From: Anaerolineales bacterium UBA2317
GTDB lineage: Bacteria; Chloroflexota; Anaerolineae; Anaerolineales; Villigracilaceae
Assembly: GCA_002345215.1 (NCBI GenBank)
Contig: DDVH01000050.1
Span: forward strand, 1 to 64,000
Reading direction: 5' to 3'
DNA: 64,000 nucleotides
This document shows, piece by piece, positions 24,737 through 33,655 of this stretch (positions are counted from its first letter, which is position 1; each line of letters begins with the position of its first letter). Under the pieces are notes generated by a model that saw only the letters and a program-made list of their open reading frames with translations, did no database searches and was not told where the DNA came from. The position numbers were made by a program, and so were the translations under genes.

Positions 24737-25756
24737 TTGATTAACCTCAAACAAGCCATAAAAGAAAAAGCGCGCCAGCTAGGATTCATCTTGGCTGGCG
24801 TTACTTCTTCTGAACCGCTTGAAAACTTCAACATTTTTCAAAATTGGATAAACAAAAATTATCATGGGGAAATGAAATATCTTGAAACAGAACGAAACTT
24901 TACACGTCGTGCTGACCCAAAACAAATTTTGCCTGAATGTAAATCCATTTTAGTTTTAGCAATTCCTTATACCCCTATCTCAAAAGAAAATTCAAATTTA
25001 CAAATCGCTTCTTACGCGCTTGGTGATGATTACCATGATGTTCTTCCCCAAAAATTAAAAGCCATTGTCGAATTTATTGAAGAGCAACTTGACGAAAAAA
25101 TTCCAAACCGATATTACACAGATAGCGGACCTATTCTTGAAAGAGAACTTGCTCAACGCGCAGGCTTGGGTTGGATTGGAAAAAATTCCATGCTTATCAA
25201 TCCGAAAGCAGGTTCAACTTTTTTTCTGGCAGAAATTTTATTAGGTATCGAACTCGAACCCGATGAATCATTTTCCACAGATCATTGCGGCACTTGCAAT
25301 CGTTGCATCACGGCTTGCCCGACCCATTGCATCCTCCCAAATCGCACGCTCGATTCAAATCGTTGCATTTCATATCTCACCATTGAACACAAAACTGAAA
25401 TTTCAGAAGAGTTAAGAAATCAAATAGGAAATTGGATTTTTGGATGCGATGTTTGTCAACAAGTTTGCCCGTGGAACAGATTCTCCCAACCAGCCGATTC
25501 TGCTTTTGAAACAAAAATCCCGCTTCCCGTTCTAAGTGGAGACCTGCTTCTTGACCCTGAGGCATTTAACCAACGTTTCAAAAAATCTCCCATCAAACGT
25601 ACCAAGCGACGTGGGTATGCTCGAAACATTGCCATCGCAATTGGAAATAATAAAAACAAAAAAGATATTCCTTTGCTTGAACAAGCACTACAAGATGATG
25701 AATCATTAATCCAAACTCATGCAAAATGGGCATTAGAAAAAATAAACAATGAATAA
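24737..25756 (+). CDS. queG: Epoxyqueuosine reductase
   Basis: About 339 residues. Cobalamin- and Fe-S-dependent enzyme making queuosine in tRNA from epoxyqueuosine. Seen: RYYTDSGPILERELAQRAGLGWIGKNSMLI (catalytic Asp/cobalamin region, split motif), two 4Fe-4S clusters CGTCNRCITACPTHC and CDVCQQVCPWN, and a C-terminal HEAT-like helical pair (IAIAIGNNKNKKDIPLLEQAL). No ATG exists before the conserved QAIKEKARQLGF; the start must be a TTG (24737, or 24719/24722 inside the previous gene). Overlaps rdgB by 8 bases. Its presence says the organism makes queuosine; other que genes are not here. Confidence 0.93.
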   Translation: MINLKQAIKEKARQLGFILAGVTSSEPLENFNIFQNWINKNYHGEMKYLETERNFTRRADPKQILPECKSILVLAIPYTPISKENSNLQIASYALGDDYHDVLPQKLKAIVEFIEEQLDEKIPNRYYTDSGPILERELAQRAGLGWIGKNSMLINPKAGSTFFLAEILLGIELEPDESFSTDHCGTCNRCITACPTHCILPNRTLDSNRCISYLTIEHKTEISEELRNQIGNWIFGCDVCQQVCPWNRFSQPADSAFETKIPLPVLSGDLLLDPEAFNQRFKKSPIKRTKRRGYARNIAIAIGNNKNKKDIPLLEQALQDDESLIQTHAKWALEKINNE

Positions 25757-26348
25757 ATTACTAATCGCCACCAATAATAAAGGCAAGGTGATTGAACTTC
25801 AAGAATTGCTCAAAGACTTACACCTTCAATTACTTACACCATTCGACATTAACTTAAATCTCGAAGTCATTGAAGATGGAAAAAATTATCAAGAAAATGC
25901 TGGCAAAAAGGCACACGAATTCGCCCAAGCCAGTGGATACATTTCCATTGCTGATGATTCAGGTTTAGAAGTGGATGCACTGAATGGTGCGCCAGGTTTA
26001 TATTCGGCAAGATATTCTCCAAAACCAAATGCGACTGATAAAGATAGAAGAATGTATCTTTTAGAAAATTTGAAAGACAAACCTCGCGCATGGACAGCAC
26101 ACTTTCATGCCACGATTGCCATTGCCACACCAAAAGGTGACATTGAATTTGCCGAGGGAAATTGTTACGGCGAAATTATCCCCGAAGAGCGTGGCACAAA
26201 CGGTTTTGGATATGATCCTATCTTTTTATTTTCAGAGTTAGGCAAAACAATGGCGGAATTAGAGTCTGAACATAAGAATCGAATCAGCCATAGAGGATTG
26301 GCTGTGGCAAATACAATACCAGTTTTGAAAAAAATGCTTTTACTATAA
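25749..26348 (+). CDS. rdgB: XTP/dITP pyrophosphatase (RdgB/HAM1)
   Basis: 199 residues; hydrolyses deaminated purine nucleoside triphosphates to monophosphates, keeping them out of DNA and RNA. Family signatures: LLIATNNKGKVIELQELL at the N-terminus, SIADDSGLEVDALNGAPGLYSARYS with the metal-binding Asp pair, NGFGYDPIF, and the C-terminal KNRISHRG. Full length. Translationally coupled to queG. Unrelated in pathway to its neighbour, but both are housekeeping nucleotide/RNA quality genes. Confidence 0.96.
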   Translation: MNKLLIATNNKGKVIELQELLKDLHLQLLTPFDINLNLEVIEDGKNYQENAGKKAHEFAQASGYISIADDSGLEVDALNGAPGLYSARYSPKPNATDKDRRMYLLENLKDKPRAWTAHFHATIAIATPKGDIEFAEGNCYGEIIPEERGTNGFGYDPIFLFSELGKTMAELESEHKNRISHRGLAVANTIPVLKKMLLL

Positions 26349-26366
26349 TTTATAAAGGTATTTTTG

Positions 26367-27248
26367 ATGAGAAAAACAAATTATAAAAACTACTTATTGA
26401 TATTCCTAATTAGCTTAATTACAATTGGATGCGTACCCTCTACAACTACACCTCAAGTGTATAAATTTACTCCTACTCCTTTCTCTCCAGTAAATACAAA
26501 ATTAATAACCCCAACACTGGATTCCACTCCATTTCAACTTATCCCTACACTTACGAAAGAAGAAAGCCGTATAGAGGTTGAAGATTTACTTACTCAAACT
26601 TCTGATTGTAAACTTCCATGTTGGTGGGATATTATCCCAGGTCTTACACTTTGGGGAGAAGTTGATAGTTTTTTAATAAAAATGAATGCACCATTTTTAG
26701 AGTTCTCTGAAACACAAACCACACATTACGCCTCTGAACTTGGTCGCCCGGAAATAGATTATTCGCTGAGCATGGAAATTATTGTTGACAAAAATTTACT
26801 AGTTAATAACATTGTTATAACTTCATTGGATATCTTCAATTTAGAAAAATTTCAAAATATTTGGAAGAATTATCAACCTCTTCAAATACTTAAAACTTAT
26901 GGAATACCATCTAGAATCTGGCTTGAAACAGGAGGGATAGAAAACAATAATCTACTTGGAGGGATGTTGTTTTTATTTTATGATGAAAAAGGTTTTCTAA
27001 TTACTTACCCAATAATTGGAGAAGTAAATCAAGAGTATTATCAATTTTGTCCAGGAATTGGAACTCAAATCAATTTATTTATGCGATCGTTGGATAGTCC
27101 TGCTACTTTGAATTTTTTGGCTAAAGATTTGATTTCCCCCGATTATATTGATATCCTAGAAGAAGCAACAGGAAAAACCATTGAAGAAATTTATTTCCAT
27201 ATTATTAAAACAGGGTGTTTTGAAACGCATAAAAATATTGGACCCTAA
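26367..27248 (+). CDS. Lipoprotein of unknown function
   Basis: 293 residues. Signal peptide with lipobox TIGC (Cys22), a short Thr/Pro linker, then a globular part beginning TKEESRIEVEDLL with CKLPCWWDIIPGLTLWGEV (two Cys close together, a motif seen in lipoproteins of this lineage, from memory) and a late CPGIGTQINLF plus a final Cys. No enzymatic signature. ATG at 26367 with AAAGG upstream; TATAAT at 26344-26349 gives it its own promoter with a leader of about 11 bases. Confidence 0.75.
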   Translation: MRKTNYKNYLLIFLISLITIGCVPSTTTPQVYKFTPTPFSPVNTKLITPTLDSTPFQLIPTLTKEESRIEVEDLLTQTSDCKLPCWWDIIPGLTLWGEVDSFLIKMNAPFLEFSETQTTHYASELGRPEIDYSLSMEIIVDKNLLVNNIVITSLDIFNLEKFQNIWKNYQPLQILKTYGIPSRIWLETGGIENNNLLGGMLFLFYDEKGFLITYPIIGEVNQEYYQFCPGIGTQINLFMRSLDSPATLNFLAKDLISPDYIDILEEATGKTIEEIYFHIIKTGCFETHKNIGP

Positions 27249-27278
27249 TTTGTAAATCTTATTGATGAAATTACAAAA

Positions 27279-27347
27279 TGTTGAAGTTGTAGAATCAATT
27301 TTCCCCTTAAGAAAGCGGCGCGTTGAGTTTATCGAAACGAAGCGGAT
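27279..27347. repeat. Dispersed intergenic repeat (GTTGTAGAATCA...GGCGCG family)
   Basis: Second good copy of the repeat at 2551-2616 (shared gttgtagaatca, CCCCTTAAGAAAG and GGCGCG blocks). It fills the gap between the converging lipoprotein and histidine-kinase genes. Confidence 0.55.
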
Positions 27348-29099
27348 TTATTTTCTACGGGCGTGATGGAGTCTATCAGCTGCTTCTTCAGTTAGCGGAA
27401 TGTAGACTTGAATCTTCGTTCCCTTTTTGGGTTTTGATTCAATTTGAAAATATCCATTGACTAATTCAGCACGTTCACGCAAGTTGACCATGCCTAAACT
27501 ACTACTGGAACGTTTATCGTAATTTTGGGTAACAGATTGCACGTCAAAACCAACGCCGTTATCAATAATTTCTAATAGCACCACGCCTGTATCTACTTGA
27601 CGAAGTTTGACTGCGATGGTTTCAGCGGATGCATGTTTACGTGCGTTATTTACGGCTTCTTCAACAATATAAAAGATAACACCTTGCTTGCCCATTTCAA
27701 GTTGTTGTGTAGCGCGTTCTTCAATATCCACCACAACTTTTTGTGAATAGGTTTCCATCATTTTATCTGCCATGGCTTGAATGGCGGCGGCAAGACCTTG
27801 CGACTCAAGAATGAGTGGACGCAATGTGAACAACATGTGACGAATTTCTTTGGTGGTACGATGTGCAAGTTCTTCAAGTTTGGTCACTTCGTCTGATGCG
27901 GCTTTCACGTCTTTAGACAACATACGTTTTGTGATGTTCAAACGCATTGCCATTGCGGCGACAGATTGTGTGGGACCATCATGTAAATCACGCGCCAATT
28001 TTTTACGCGCTTCTTCATAGACTTCTGCCATGCGTTCTTTTTCTTCAACCAAATCTTGATACAAACGTGCATTTTGAATCGCAATGACAGATTGTCTGCC
28101 AATAATATCTAATAATTTGATTCTATCGGCATTGAAATAATCAGGTTCGGGGTGAGCAAATAATAAAACACCATAGACATTGAAACCACTGCGTAATGGG
28201 AAACAATATCCGCTCGTACAATTGCGCAATGCGACTACTTTACCAAGTTCAGGGTCGTAACCAATATCTTTGAATGTGATTGGGTCGCCTTCATCTAAAG
28301 CGCGTTTGAGAATACCTTCTGCCGCATCAAATGTGACGCGCATATCGGCTTGTGTAAAACGACGCGCAGAACCAACGCGCAATTTTCCTGCATTGAATAA
28401 CATCACAGCACCTACAAGCGGGTCACTGACTGATTCTTCAATATCAGGGTTTAATGCGGCGGCACTCATATCCAGTGCTGAATCAAGCACGCGTTTATAA
28501 CTCAATGTAGATGAAAGTGTAGAAGTTAGTTCATAAATGGCGCGCATACGTTCATTTTGAATAGCGCGTTTCTTTTCTTCGGCATCTACCCATAAGGCAC
28601 GATTCTTACGCATGGTGCCAATTAAACGCCTTCCAATAAAGCCAAAAATAATTCCTAAAAGAGAAAGGATGGCGGCAACAAAAAAGGATAAAGACAAATT
28701 CTCTTCCGATTGCACACCGATGATTAAAACAAAAGCACTGAAAATAATGGCTGAAAGGGTTGCTCCCCATAATTCAAAATAAACTGAGCCTGTCAAAATT
28801 GGCAATAAGCCAGCCCAAAAAGCAGGTCCGCTCACGCCGCCTTGCACAAAATAAAATGCCCCCGACAAAAGCAAATCTATAGTCATATTGATACGGCGGT
28901 GATAATTCATACGAATATTCAAGCCCGCCAGAGCCGTCATACCAAGGTTCCAAAGTATCATTAATCCGAGGGGCCAAACGGAGGAAAGTTCTAATTGTTG
29001 CCCCAAACCAAGTGACGCAATAAGCCCAACCAGCACAACCCAGCGTAATGAGATGGCAAACCAATCTGCCATGTAGGGGGTATCAAAGCGTCTCAACAT
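27348..29099 (-). CDS. Membrane histidine kinase, NarL type (HisKA_3), with GAF domain
   Basis: 583 residues. About five or six N-terminal membrane segments (10-160), a coiled linker, a GAF-like sensor (about 205-345, with CTSGYCFPLRSGFNVYGVLLFAHPEP), the dimerisation/phosphoacceptor helix KKLARDLHDGPTQSVAAMAMRL with the phospho-His in DLHDG, then HATPase_c (NARKHASAETIAVKL, DNGVGFD, SSSLGMVNLRERAELVNG). This signals through a NarL/LuxR-type response regulator, but none lies beside it, so it is an orphan here. TATGAT nine bases before the ATG predicts a 3-base leader. Upstream of it runs the glycan locus on the same strand, 60 bases apart. Confidence 0.93.
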   Translation of the reverse strand: MLRRFDTPYMADWFAISLRWVVLVGLIASLGLGQQLELSSVWPLGLMILWNLGMTALAGLNIRMNYHRRINMTIDLLLSGAFYFVQGGVSGPAFWAGLLPILTGSVYFELWGATLSAIIFSAFVLIIGVQSEENLSLSFFVAAILSLLGIIFGFIGRRLIGTMRKNRALWVDAEEKKRAIQNERMRAIYELTSTLSSTLSYKRVLDSALDMSAAALNPDIEESVSDPLVGAVMLFNAGKLRVGSARRFTQADMRVTFDAAEGILKRALDEGDPITFKDIGYDPELGKVVALRNCTSGYCFPLRSGFNVYGVLLFAHPEPDYFNADRIKLLDIIGRQSVIAIQNARLYQDLVEEKERMAEVYEEARKKLARDLHDGPTQSVAAMAMRLNITKRMLSKDVKAASDEVTKLEELAHRTTKEIRHMLFTLRPLILESQGLAAAIQAMADKMMETYSQKVVVDIEERATQQLEMGKQGVIFYIVEEAVNNARKHASAETIAVKLRQVDTGVVLLEIIDNGVGFDVQSVTQNYDKRSSSSLGMVNLRERAELVNGYFQIESKPKKGTKIQVYIPLTEEAADRLHHARRK

Positions 29100-29159
29100 T
29101 TCGTCCTAATCATAACGAATAAATCGCACATCGGCAACTTTTTGGACGTTACAGGTAGA

Positions 29160-29888
29160 TTACACCTCATAGCCCATTTTAGGTAAATAATTGGCTAACT
29201 TCTCAGCCATGATTTTTTGTTGTTCAGTTGTATAGGACTCTCGAAACCTGCCGATTTTTCCCTTGAAAAAATGCAGACCTTGTTGCTTGTCACCTGCACC
29301 TGGGCGATATTTTTCGCCTCTTTCTTTGACCTGTAAACTGGTTCTGTCTAAATTGAGAAATTGTACTAGCCTGTTAAATTCTTCGTCATAATTTGTCAGC
29401 AAATCTTCATAACGCGCTATCAATACATTTTTTTCTTTCATCCACTTTTCCCAAATGTAAACATATTCCATCATGAAATTTACGCAGTCATCAAATTCTA
29501 ACAAATGAGAAAAAGCGTTTGGTCTGCCTTTTGCCAAAGCACGTTGACCATAATCATACGCTGATAGCATAGCATCGCGTGGGTCACGATAAATGTAGGT
29601 GACGCGAAGCAAGCCGAGGCTTGAAAGGAAGCGTGAAGCAGTCGTAGGGCTAGAATGGGCTTTAATCACAAACGTATTTCCTAACAAAGCAGGAATCGAA
29701 ACCATCGCCATTCTTCTTAATGATAAAACGCTGATGTTGCAATTGACTTCGGTAAGAATATTTTGTAATTTATATTTTTCACGAATCACACGCGCATCAG
29801 CCGCACCACTTGACATCATCAAATCATTAATTAAATTATAGTGCCAGCCTGAACCTGCACGTGGCATTCCGACAGAAAGAACAATCAT
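29160..29888 (-). CDS. PAPS-dependent sulfotransferase-like protein
   Basis: 242 residues. 5'-phosphosulfate loop VGMPRAGSGWHYNLI at about 6-20 and the 3'-phosphate motif YIYRDPRDAMLSAY at about 96-110, then a C-terminal KIGRFRESYTTEQ segment typical of the family. Likely transfers sulfate from PAPS to a glycan or other hydroxyl acceptor. Start overlaps the O-antigen-ligase stop (ATGA), placing it in the glycan operon as its last gene. The P-loop has Ser-Gly instead of the more usual Gly-Ser/Thr but is otherwise intact. Confidence 0.85.
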   Translation of the reverse strand: MIVLSVGMPRAGSGWHYNLINDLMMSSGAADARVIREKYKLQNILTEVNCNISVLSLRRMAMVSIPALLGNTFVIKAHSSPTTASRFLSSLGLLRVTYIYRDPRDAMLSAYDYGQRALAKGRPNAFSHLLEFDDCVNFMMEYVYIWEKWMKEKNVLIARYEDLLTNYDEEFNRLVQFLNLDRTSLQVKERGEKYRPGAGDKQQGLHFFKGKIGRFRESYTTEQQKIMAEKLANYLPKMGYEV

Positions 29889-31321
29889 GAATTTTCCTTA
29901 AATAGATTTGTAGATAAGCCCACCATAATTCCTGAAACCAACCAAATGTTTGGTGTAGTAAAAGAATCTTGTGTGAAATTATAAAATGTGACCGCTAACC
30001 ATGCAAACACACCCGCAATTACTGCAAAACGAGTCCATGTTTGATTTTGTTTGAGTAATGAAAGCATATCACCTAAGACATGAAATTGAAATGCGAGGAA
30101 TAAAAAGAATCCAATGATGCCTGTTTCGGCTAACAAACGAATGTATAAATTTTTCGGGTTTGGATACAAACGGCTTTCTGGACTCAATTGTCGTGCAATT
30201 TCTGGCAACACCGTCAGAGACCAATCTGGCAAGTTTTGATACATGGTGAATCCGCTTGCACCCAAGCCCACACCTGTGATTGGATAGTTTTCAAATACTG
30301 CATACCCAGCGGAAGAATACGCGCCTCGTGAACCCGCGTTGATTTCGACTATAAATTCATCTAATGTTTCCGCGTCTGCTTGCCACAAATTGCTGAAAAT
30401 TTCACGTTGACCAAGAAATGCAATCACTCCAAACAATAAAGCAAAGATGACTGCAATAATTCCAAATCGAAATACTATATCTATCTTTCTTTTACGAAAA
30501 CCATTGATAAACCAATTCCAAACTGATTTGATGACATCACGCCCTAAAAATAAAAATGTTAACCCAGCCGATGCGACGATGGTTAATAATCCACCGCGAG
30601 AAAAAGTTCCTAATGCCACAATTAAAGATAAAACTAATAAAACAGATTCAAGCCATTTGAATTTTGTGATGTGATAACTTGTTAATATCGAAGCGAACAA
30701 AAACGGAATGAACATCGTCGCCAATTGACCTGCCAACCAAGCAGGTTCATACGCCAAGCCTGAAATACGATTCGTTCTAACCAATTCACGCATAGAAAAA
30801 GATAACTGTAATTTTGTAATGGTTTCTCTATCAAAGATATCGGTGTAAAAAGTGACAGCTTGTAATCCACTCCATGCAATTGTGATGATTAATCCTACAA
30901 ATATCCATTTGACTGTAAATTTCAAATCCTCTTCATTCTTATTCATCCACACTGCACTGACAAAAAACGCAATTCCGATAAACAAAGTGACTAAGGCGCG
31001 AATCGCACGCCCATCATACGGTTGTCCGCGCAGGGGAATGGGATTAATCAATGCGCCAATGCTTGCCGAAACAATCACAAACAAAACAAACATGCCTAAT
31101 GCCATAAAAGCATTTGGGATTTGCAATTTAATTTCTTTTTTCCAAAATTGAATCAATAAAAGCGGAAATAAAAATACCAGTGGCAACAAAGCCAATGGGC
31201 GAACCAATGTGCTTTCGCCTAAAAACGGAAACCAACGAAAACTGGTGATGGGTAAAGTGAGCATGGTCAGTGCCCAGAAGATTTTTATAAGATTAGCCAC
31301 AGAGAACACAGCGTTTTTCAT
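29885..31321 (-). CDS. O-antigen ligase/polymerase-like membrane protein
   Basis: 478 residues with about eleven membrane segments and a long extracytoplasmic loop (about 310-400) containing NAGSRGAYSSAGYAVFENYPITGVGLGASGF, the usual Wzy_C/WaaL region with its G-x-G-x-G-style turn. In the family it joins lipid-linked glycans to a lipid or protein or polymerises repeats; which one cannot be told from sequence. Overlaps its neighbours on both sides by four bases (ATGA), so tightly coupled to the Wzz-like protein and the sulfotransferase. Confidence 0.85.
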   Translation of the reverse strand: MKNAVFSVANLIKIFWALTMLTLPITSFRWFPFLGESTLVRPLALLPLVFLFPLLLIQFWKKEIKLQIPNAFMALGMFVLFVIVSASIGALINPIPLRGQPYDGRAIRALVTLFIGIAFFVSAVWMNKNEEDLKFTVKWIFVGLIITIAWSGLQAVTFYTDIFDRETITKLQLSFSMRELVRTNRISGLAYEPAWLAGQLATMFIPFLFASILTSYHITKFKWLESVLLVLSLIVALGTFSRGGLLTIVASAGLTFLFLGRDVIKSVWNWFINGFRKRKIDIVFRFGIIAVIFALLFGVIAFLGQREIFSNLWQADAETLDEFIVEINAGSRGAYSSAGYAVFENYPITGVGLGASGFTMYQNLPDWSLTVLPEIARQLSPESRLYPNPKNLYIRLLAETGIIGFFLFLAFQFHVLGDMLSLLKQNQTWTRFAVIAGVFAWLAVTFYNFTQDSFTTPNIWLVSGIMVGLSTNLFKENS

Positions 31322-31944
31322 TTTTGTTTTGGTTTTACAAATAGCACTGCAAAAACTGCAAGCAATAGAAACACACTTGAACCCGCTAATAAAAACGAAC
31401 TCAATGGAATGCTTCTCTCAACTGGCAAACTCTCTGATTGAGTCACTTCCAAGCGTACAAACTCATTGATATTTCCCGCTTCAATTTCAGTTTGTACTTT
31501 TTCTACAAAAGCAGTTGCCCAAACAGATGCTAAAGTCTGTGCCACTTGCGGATTTGAATCATCGGCATAAAAATGCCAGCCCGCTTCCATAGGTTGTGCA
31601 AGATTCAATTTCTCATCACGCAATTCATTCAATGAAAAATGAAGTTGCTCAGCAGAAAAAATCAATAATGAATTCAATACTTCATCAGACCAAGCAATTT
31701 CAACCATCTTACGCGTTTCACGTTCAAGATAATAAAAATACTGACGGTCATTATCAGTCGGAAATGCTTCTTCTAAATTAAAATCCACATTGACAGTTGC
31801 ACGCGCGCGATATGGTGGGGGAGCAACATAATACACAGCCGCGCCAATCAATGCGCCAATCAATGCACCTAAAACCCAAAATCGCCATGCTTTCAGCAAA
31901 CGAATCAAATCATCAAGAGAAGGGGAGGAGAAAATGAAATTCAT
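31318..31944 (-). CDS. Wzz-like chain-length/export regulator
   Basis: 208 residues. N-terminal amphipathic start, membrane segment at about 20-42 (FWVLGALIGALIGAAVYYVA), PPPYRARATVNVDF after it (the Pro/Tyr-rich entry typical of polysaccharide co-polymerases), an extracytoplasmic domain and a second membrane segment near the C-terminus (LSSFLLAGSSVFLLLAVFAVLFV). No cytosolic tyrosine-kinase domain, as expected for the short class. Sets glycan chain length or couples export with the adjacent polymerase/ligase. Confidence 0.82.
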   Translation of the reverse strand: MNFIFSSPSLDDLIRLLKAWRFWVLGALIGALIGAAVYYVAPPPYRARATVNVDFNLEEAFPTDNDRQYFYYLERETRKMVEIAWSDEVLNSLLIFSAEQLHFSLNELRDEKLNLAQPMEAGWHFYADDSNPQVAQTLASVWATAFVEKVQTEIEAGNINEFVRLEVTQSESLPVERSIPLSSFLLAGSSVFLLLAVFAVLFVKPKQK

Positions 31945-31957
31945 AAATAATTACCAA

Positions 31958-32722
31958 TTACTTTTTTATCCGCCATTTCCACAGCGGACCAATTACTTTC
32001 CGTAAATAATATTTTGCCACAATCGTCGCAAAAAAACTGCCACCATCACGATAATGCACTCGCAACATCTCATCCCAGCCACGCATGTCATTCACATTTG
32101 TTTTACTCGAAGTATGAATCCGAAAATTCGCCCAAACTTTTCCTTGCAAATATTTTATCTCGGCTTGCTTAGCAATACGCGTCCACAAATCATAATCCAT
32201 TGCAAAATAAAAAGATGGGTCAAGCGGTGTCCAATATTTTTTTCTAAAAAACATAGTCTGTTGCGGAATATGCACAAATCCCTCACGCAACAATTTGTAA
32301 TTCGTTTGCTTGGCGTTAAATTTTCCAATCACTTTATCATGCTCGTCAATAAAATTACAATCCGCGTACACCATCGCCACATTTGGATTTTCAATTAGAT
32401 GTATTACCGCTTCACCCACTGCTTTTGGATTATATGTATCGTCTGAATTAATCCACGCGAGGATGTCACCTGTGGCTTTTGCAAATCCTTTGTTAATCGC
32501 CTCAGTCTGACCTTTATCTGGTTCGCTGACCCAAGCCTTTATCTTATCTTGATATTTTTTAATGACATCCACACTTCCATCTGTCGAACCACCGTCTATG
32601 ACGATGTATTCAATGTATGGGTAATCTTGCATCAAAACAGATTGAATGGTCTTTTCCAGAAATTCTGCTTGATTGAAAGATGGTGTAACGACAGAAACAA
32701 GAGGGAGTTTTGGTGGTTTCAT
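31958..32722 (-). CDS. Family 2 glycosyltransferase
   Basis: 254 residues, GT-A fold. VSVVTPSFNQAEFLEKTIQSVL, YIVIDGGSTDGS (nucleotide-sugar binding), GQTEAINKGFAKATGDILAWINSDD with the metal-binding DD at about 97-98, and HIPQQTMFFRKKYW acceptor-side motif. Cytosolic, probably adds one sugar to a lipid-linked acceptor. Closely similar to the GT2 at 37515-38441 in the first 110 residues, so a paralogue. Abuts the upstream sulfotransferase: the stop TAA and this ATG are adjacent. Confidence 0.92.
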   Translation of the reverse strand: MKPPKLPLVSVVTPSFNQAEFLEKTIQSVLMQDYPYIEYIVIDGGSTDGSVDVIKKYQDKIKAWVSEPDKGQTEAINKGFAKATGDILAWINSDDTYNPKAVGEAVIHLIENPNVAMVYADCNFIDEHDKVIGKFNAKQTNYKLLREGFVHIPQQTMFFRKKYWTPLDPSFYFAMDYDLWTRIAKQAEIKYLQGKVWANFRIHTSSKTNVNDMRGWDEMLRVHYRDGGSFFATIVAKYYLRKVIGPLWKWRIKK

Positions 32723-33655
32723 TTACCACTCGTCATCTGAATAAAAGTGAGGTGAAACATCTTCTGTGATTGTGCGGATTTTGGTAATTTCTTCAGGCGT
32801 GAGGATTTTTTTCCAATTATCTAAATTGGCGCGGCTATCTAAGTTAACGGAATGGGTTTTGTTTTTAGAAAGTTTATTCGGGTTTTCAGAACTACTGGAG
32901 TTAAGAATTGTATCTTTTACTTTTTCAGTAAAATCTAAATTTAATTTCTCATATAGTTTTTGATACTCTGTCACAGGGTCACGGGATAAATCTTCATGGC
33001 GAACAATGTTGAGGTTGGGAATCAGGTTTCCACTTAAGTGAACGAAGCGGTAAATCAATTTCCATAACAAAGCACCTTGAGTCACAATATCATTTTTATC
33101 AATGGACTGCATCGCATCTTTATCTTTTTCAAGATGGTCACGCATCAATAAGGGTTGATTTAATAAATTTCCAAAATCAAAATGCCAGCCTAATCTTTTG
33201 AGGCTACTGGTAAAACCAGCGGGATGACGAATTGTGACGACAACTTGGCAATTTATTTTTTTTGCAAACCAAGCCGATGAAAAAACTGCAAATGGGTCTT
33301 TGATTAACGCACGTTGACCATGTGTGCTTCCATTGTAAAAAATTTTGAAGTCACGCCCCATGCGTAGAAAATCTTTAACGGAACGTAAAGATTTTATTTC
33401 AAGCCAAAGATGATATTGAAAATTTAATAACTCTTGAAAAGCAGGGAAATATTCATGTTCATTTTCTTTGTTGATATAGGTGTACCAATATTTAACCGGC
33501 GCGCGAAATATGCCAGGACGATGTAACACATTCAACGGCTCGCTGATATAAGCAACATCTTCATTAGCAGAAAGCATTTTGCCAACCCAAGTAGTACCAC
33601 TGCGATGCGAGCCTGTGACGAGGATGGGGTTATTCACTGAAAAAGTCGAGGACAT
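32723..33655 (-). CDS. Sulfotransferase
   Basis: 310 residues. PAPS 5' loop ILVTGSHRSGTTWVGKML at about 11-28; 3'-phosphate site VVTIRHPAGFTSSLKRLGW at about 145-163; a late KTHSVNLDSRANLDNWKKILTPEEITKI helix common at the end of the family. Probably sulfates the surface glycan made by the adjacent transferases. Overlaps the upstream membrane protein gene by 26 bases and abuts the GT2 gene, so expression is tightly linked. Longer than the 29160 sulfotransferase and only distantly similar. Confidence 0.9.
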   Translation of the reverse strand: MSSTFSVNNPILVTGSHRSGTTWVGKMLSANEDVAYISEPLNVLHRPGIFRAPVKYWYTYINKENEHEYFPAFQELLNFQYHLWLEIKSLRSVKDFLRMGRDFKIFYNGSTHGQRALIKDPFAVFSSAWFAKKINCQVVVTIRHPAGFTSSLKRLGWHFDFGNLLNQPLLMRDHLEKDKDAMQSIDKNDIVTQGALLWKLIYRFVHLSGNLIPNLNIVRHEDLSRDPVTEYQKLYEKLNLDFTEKVKDTILNSSSSENPNKLSKNKTHSVNLDSRANLDNWKKILTPEEITKIRTITEDVSPHFYSDDEW

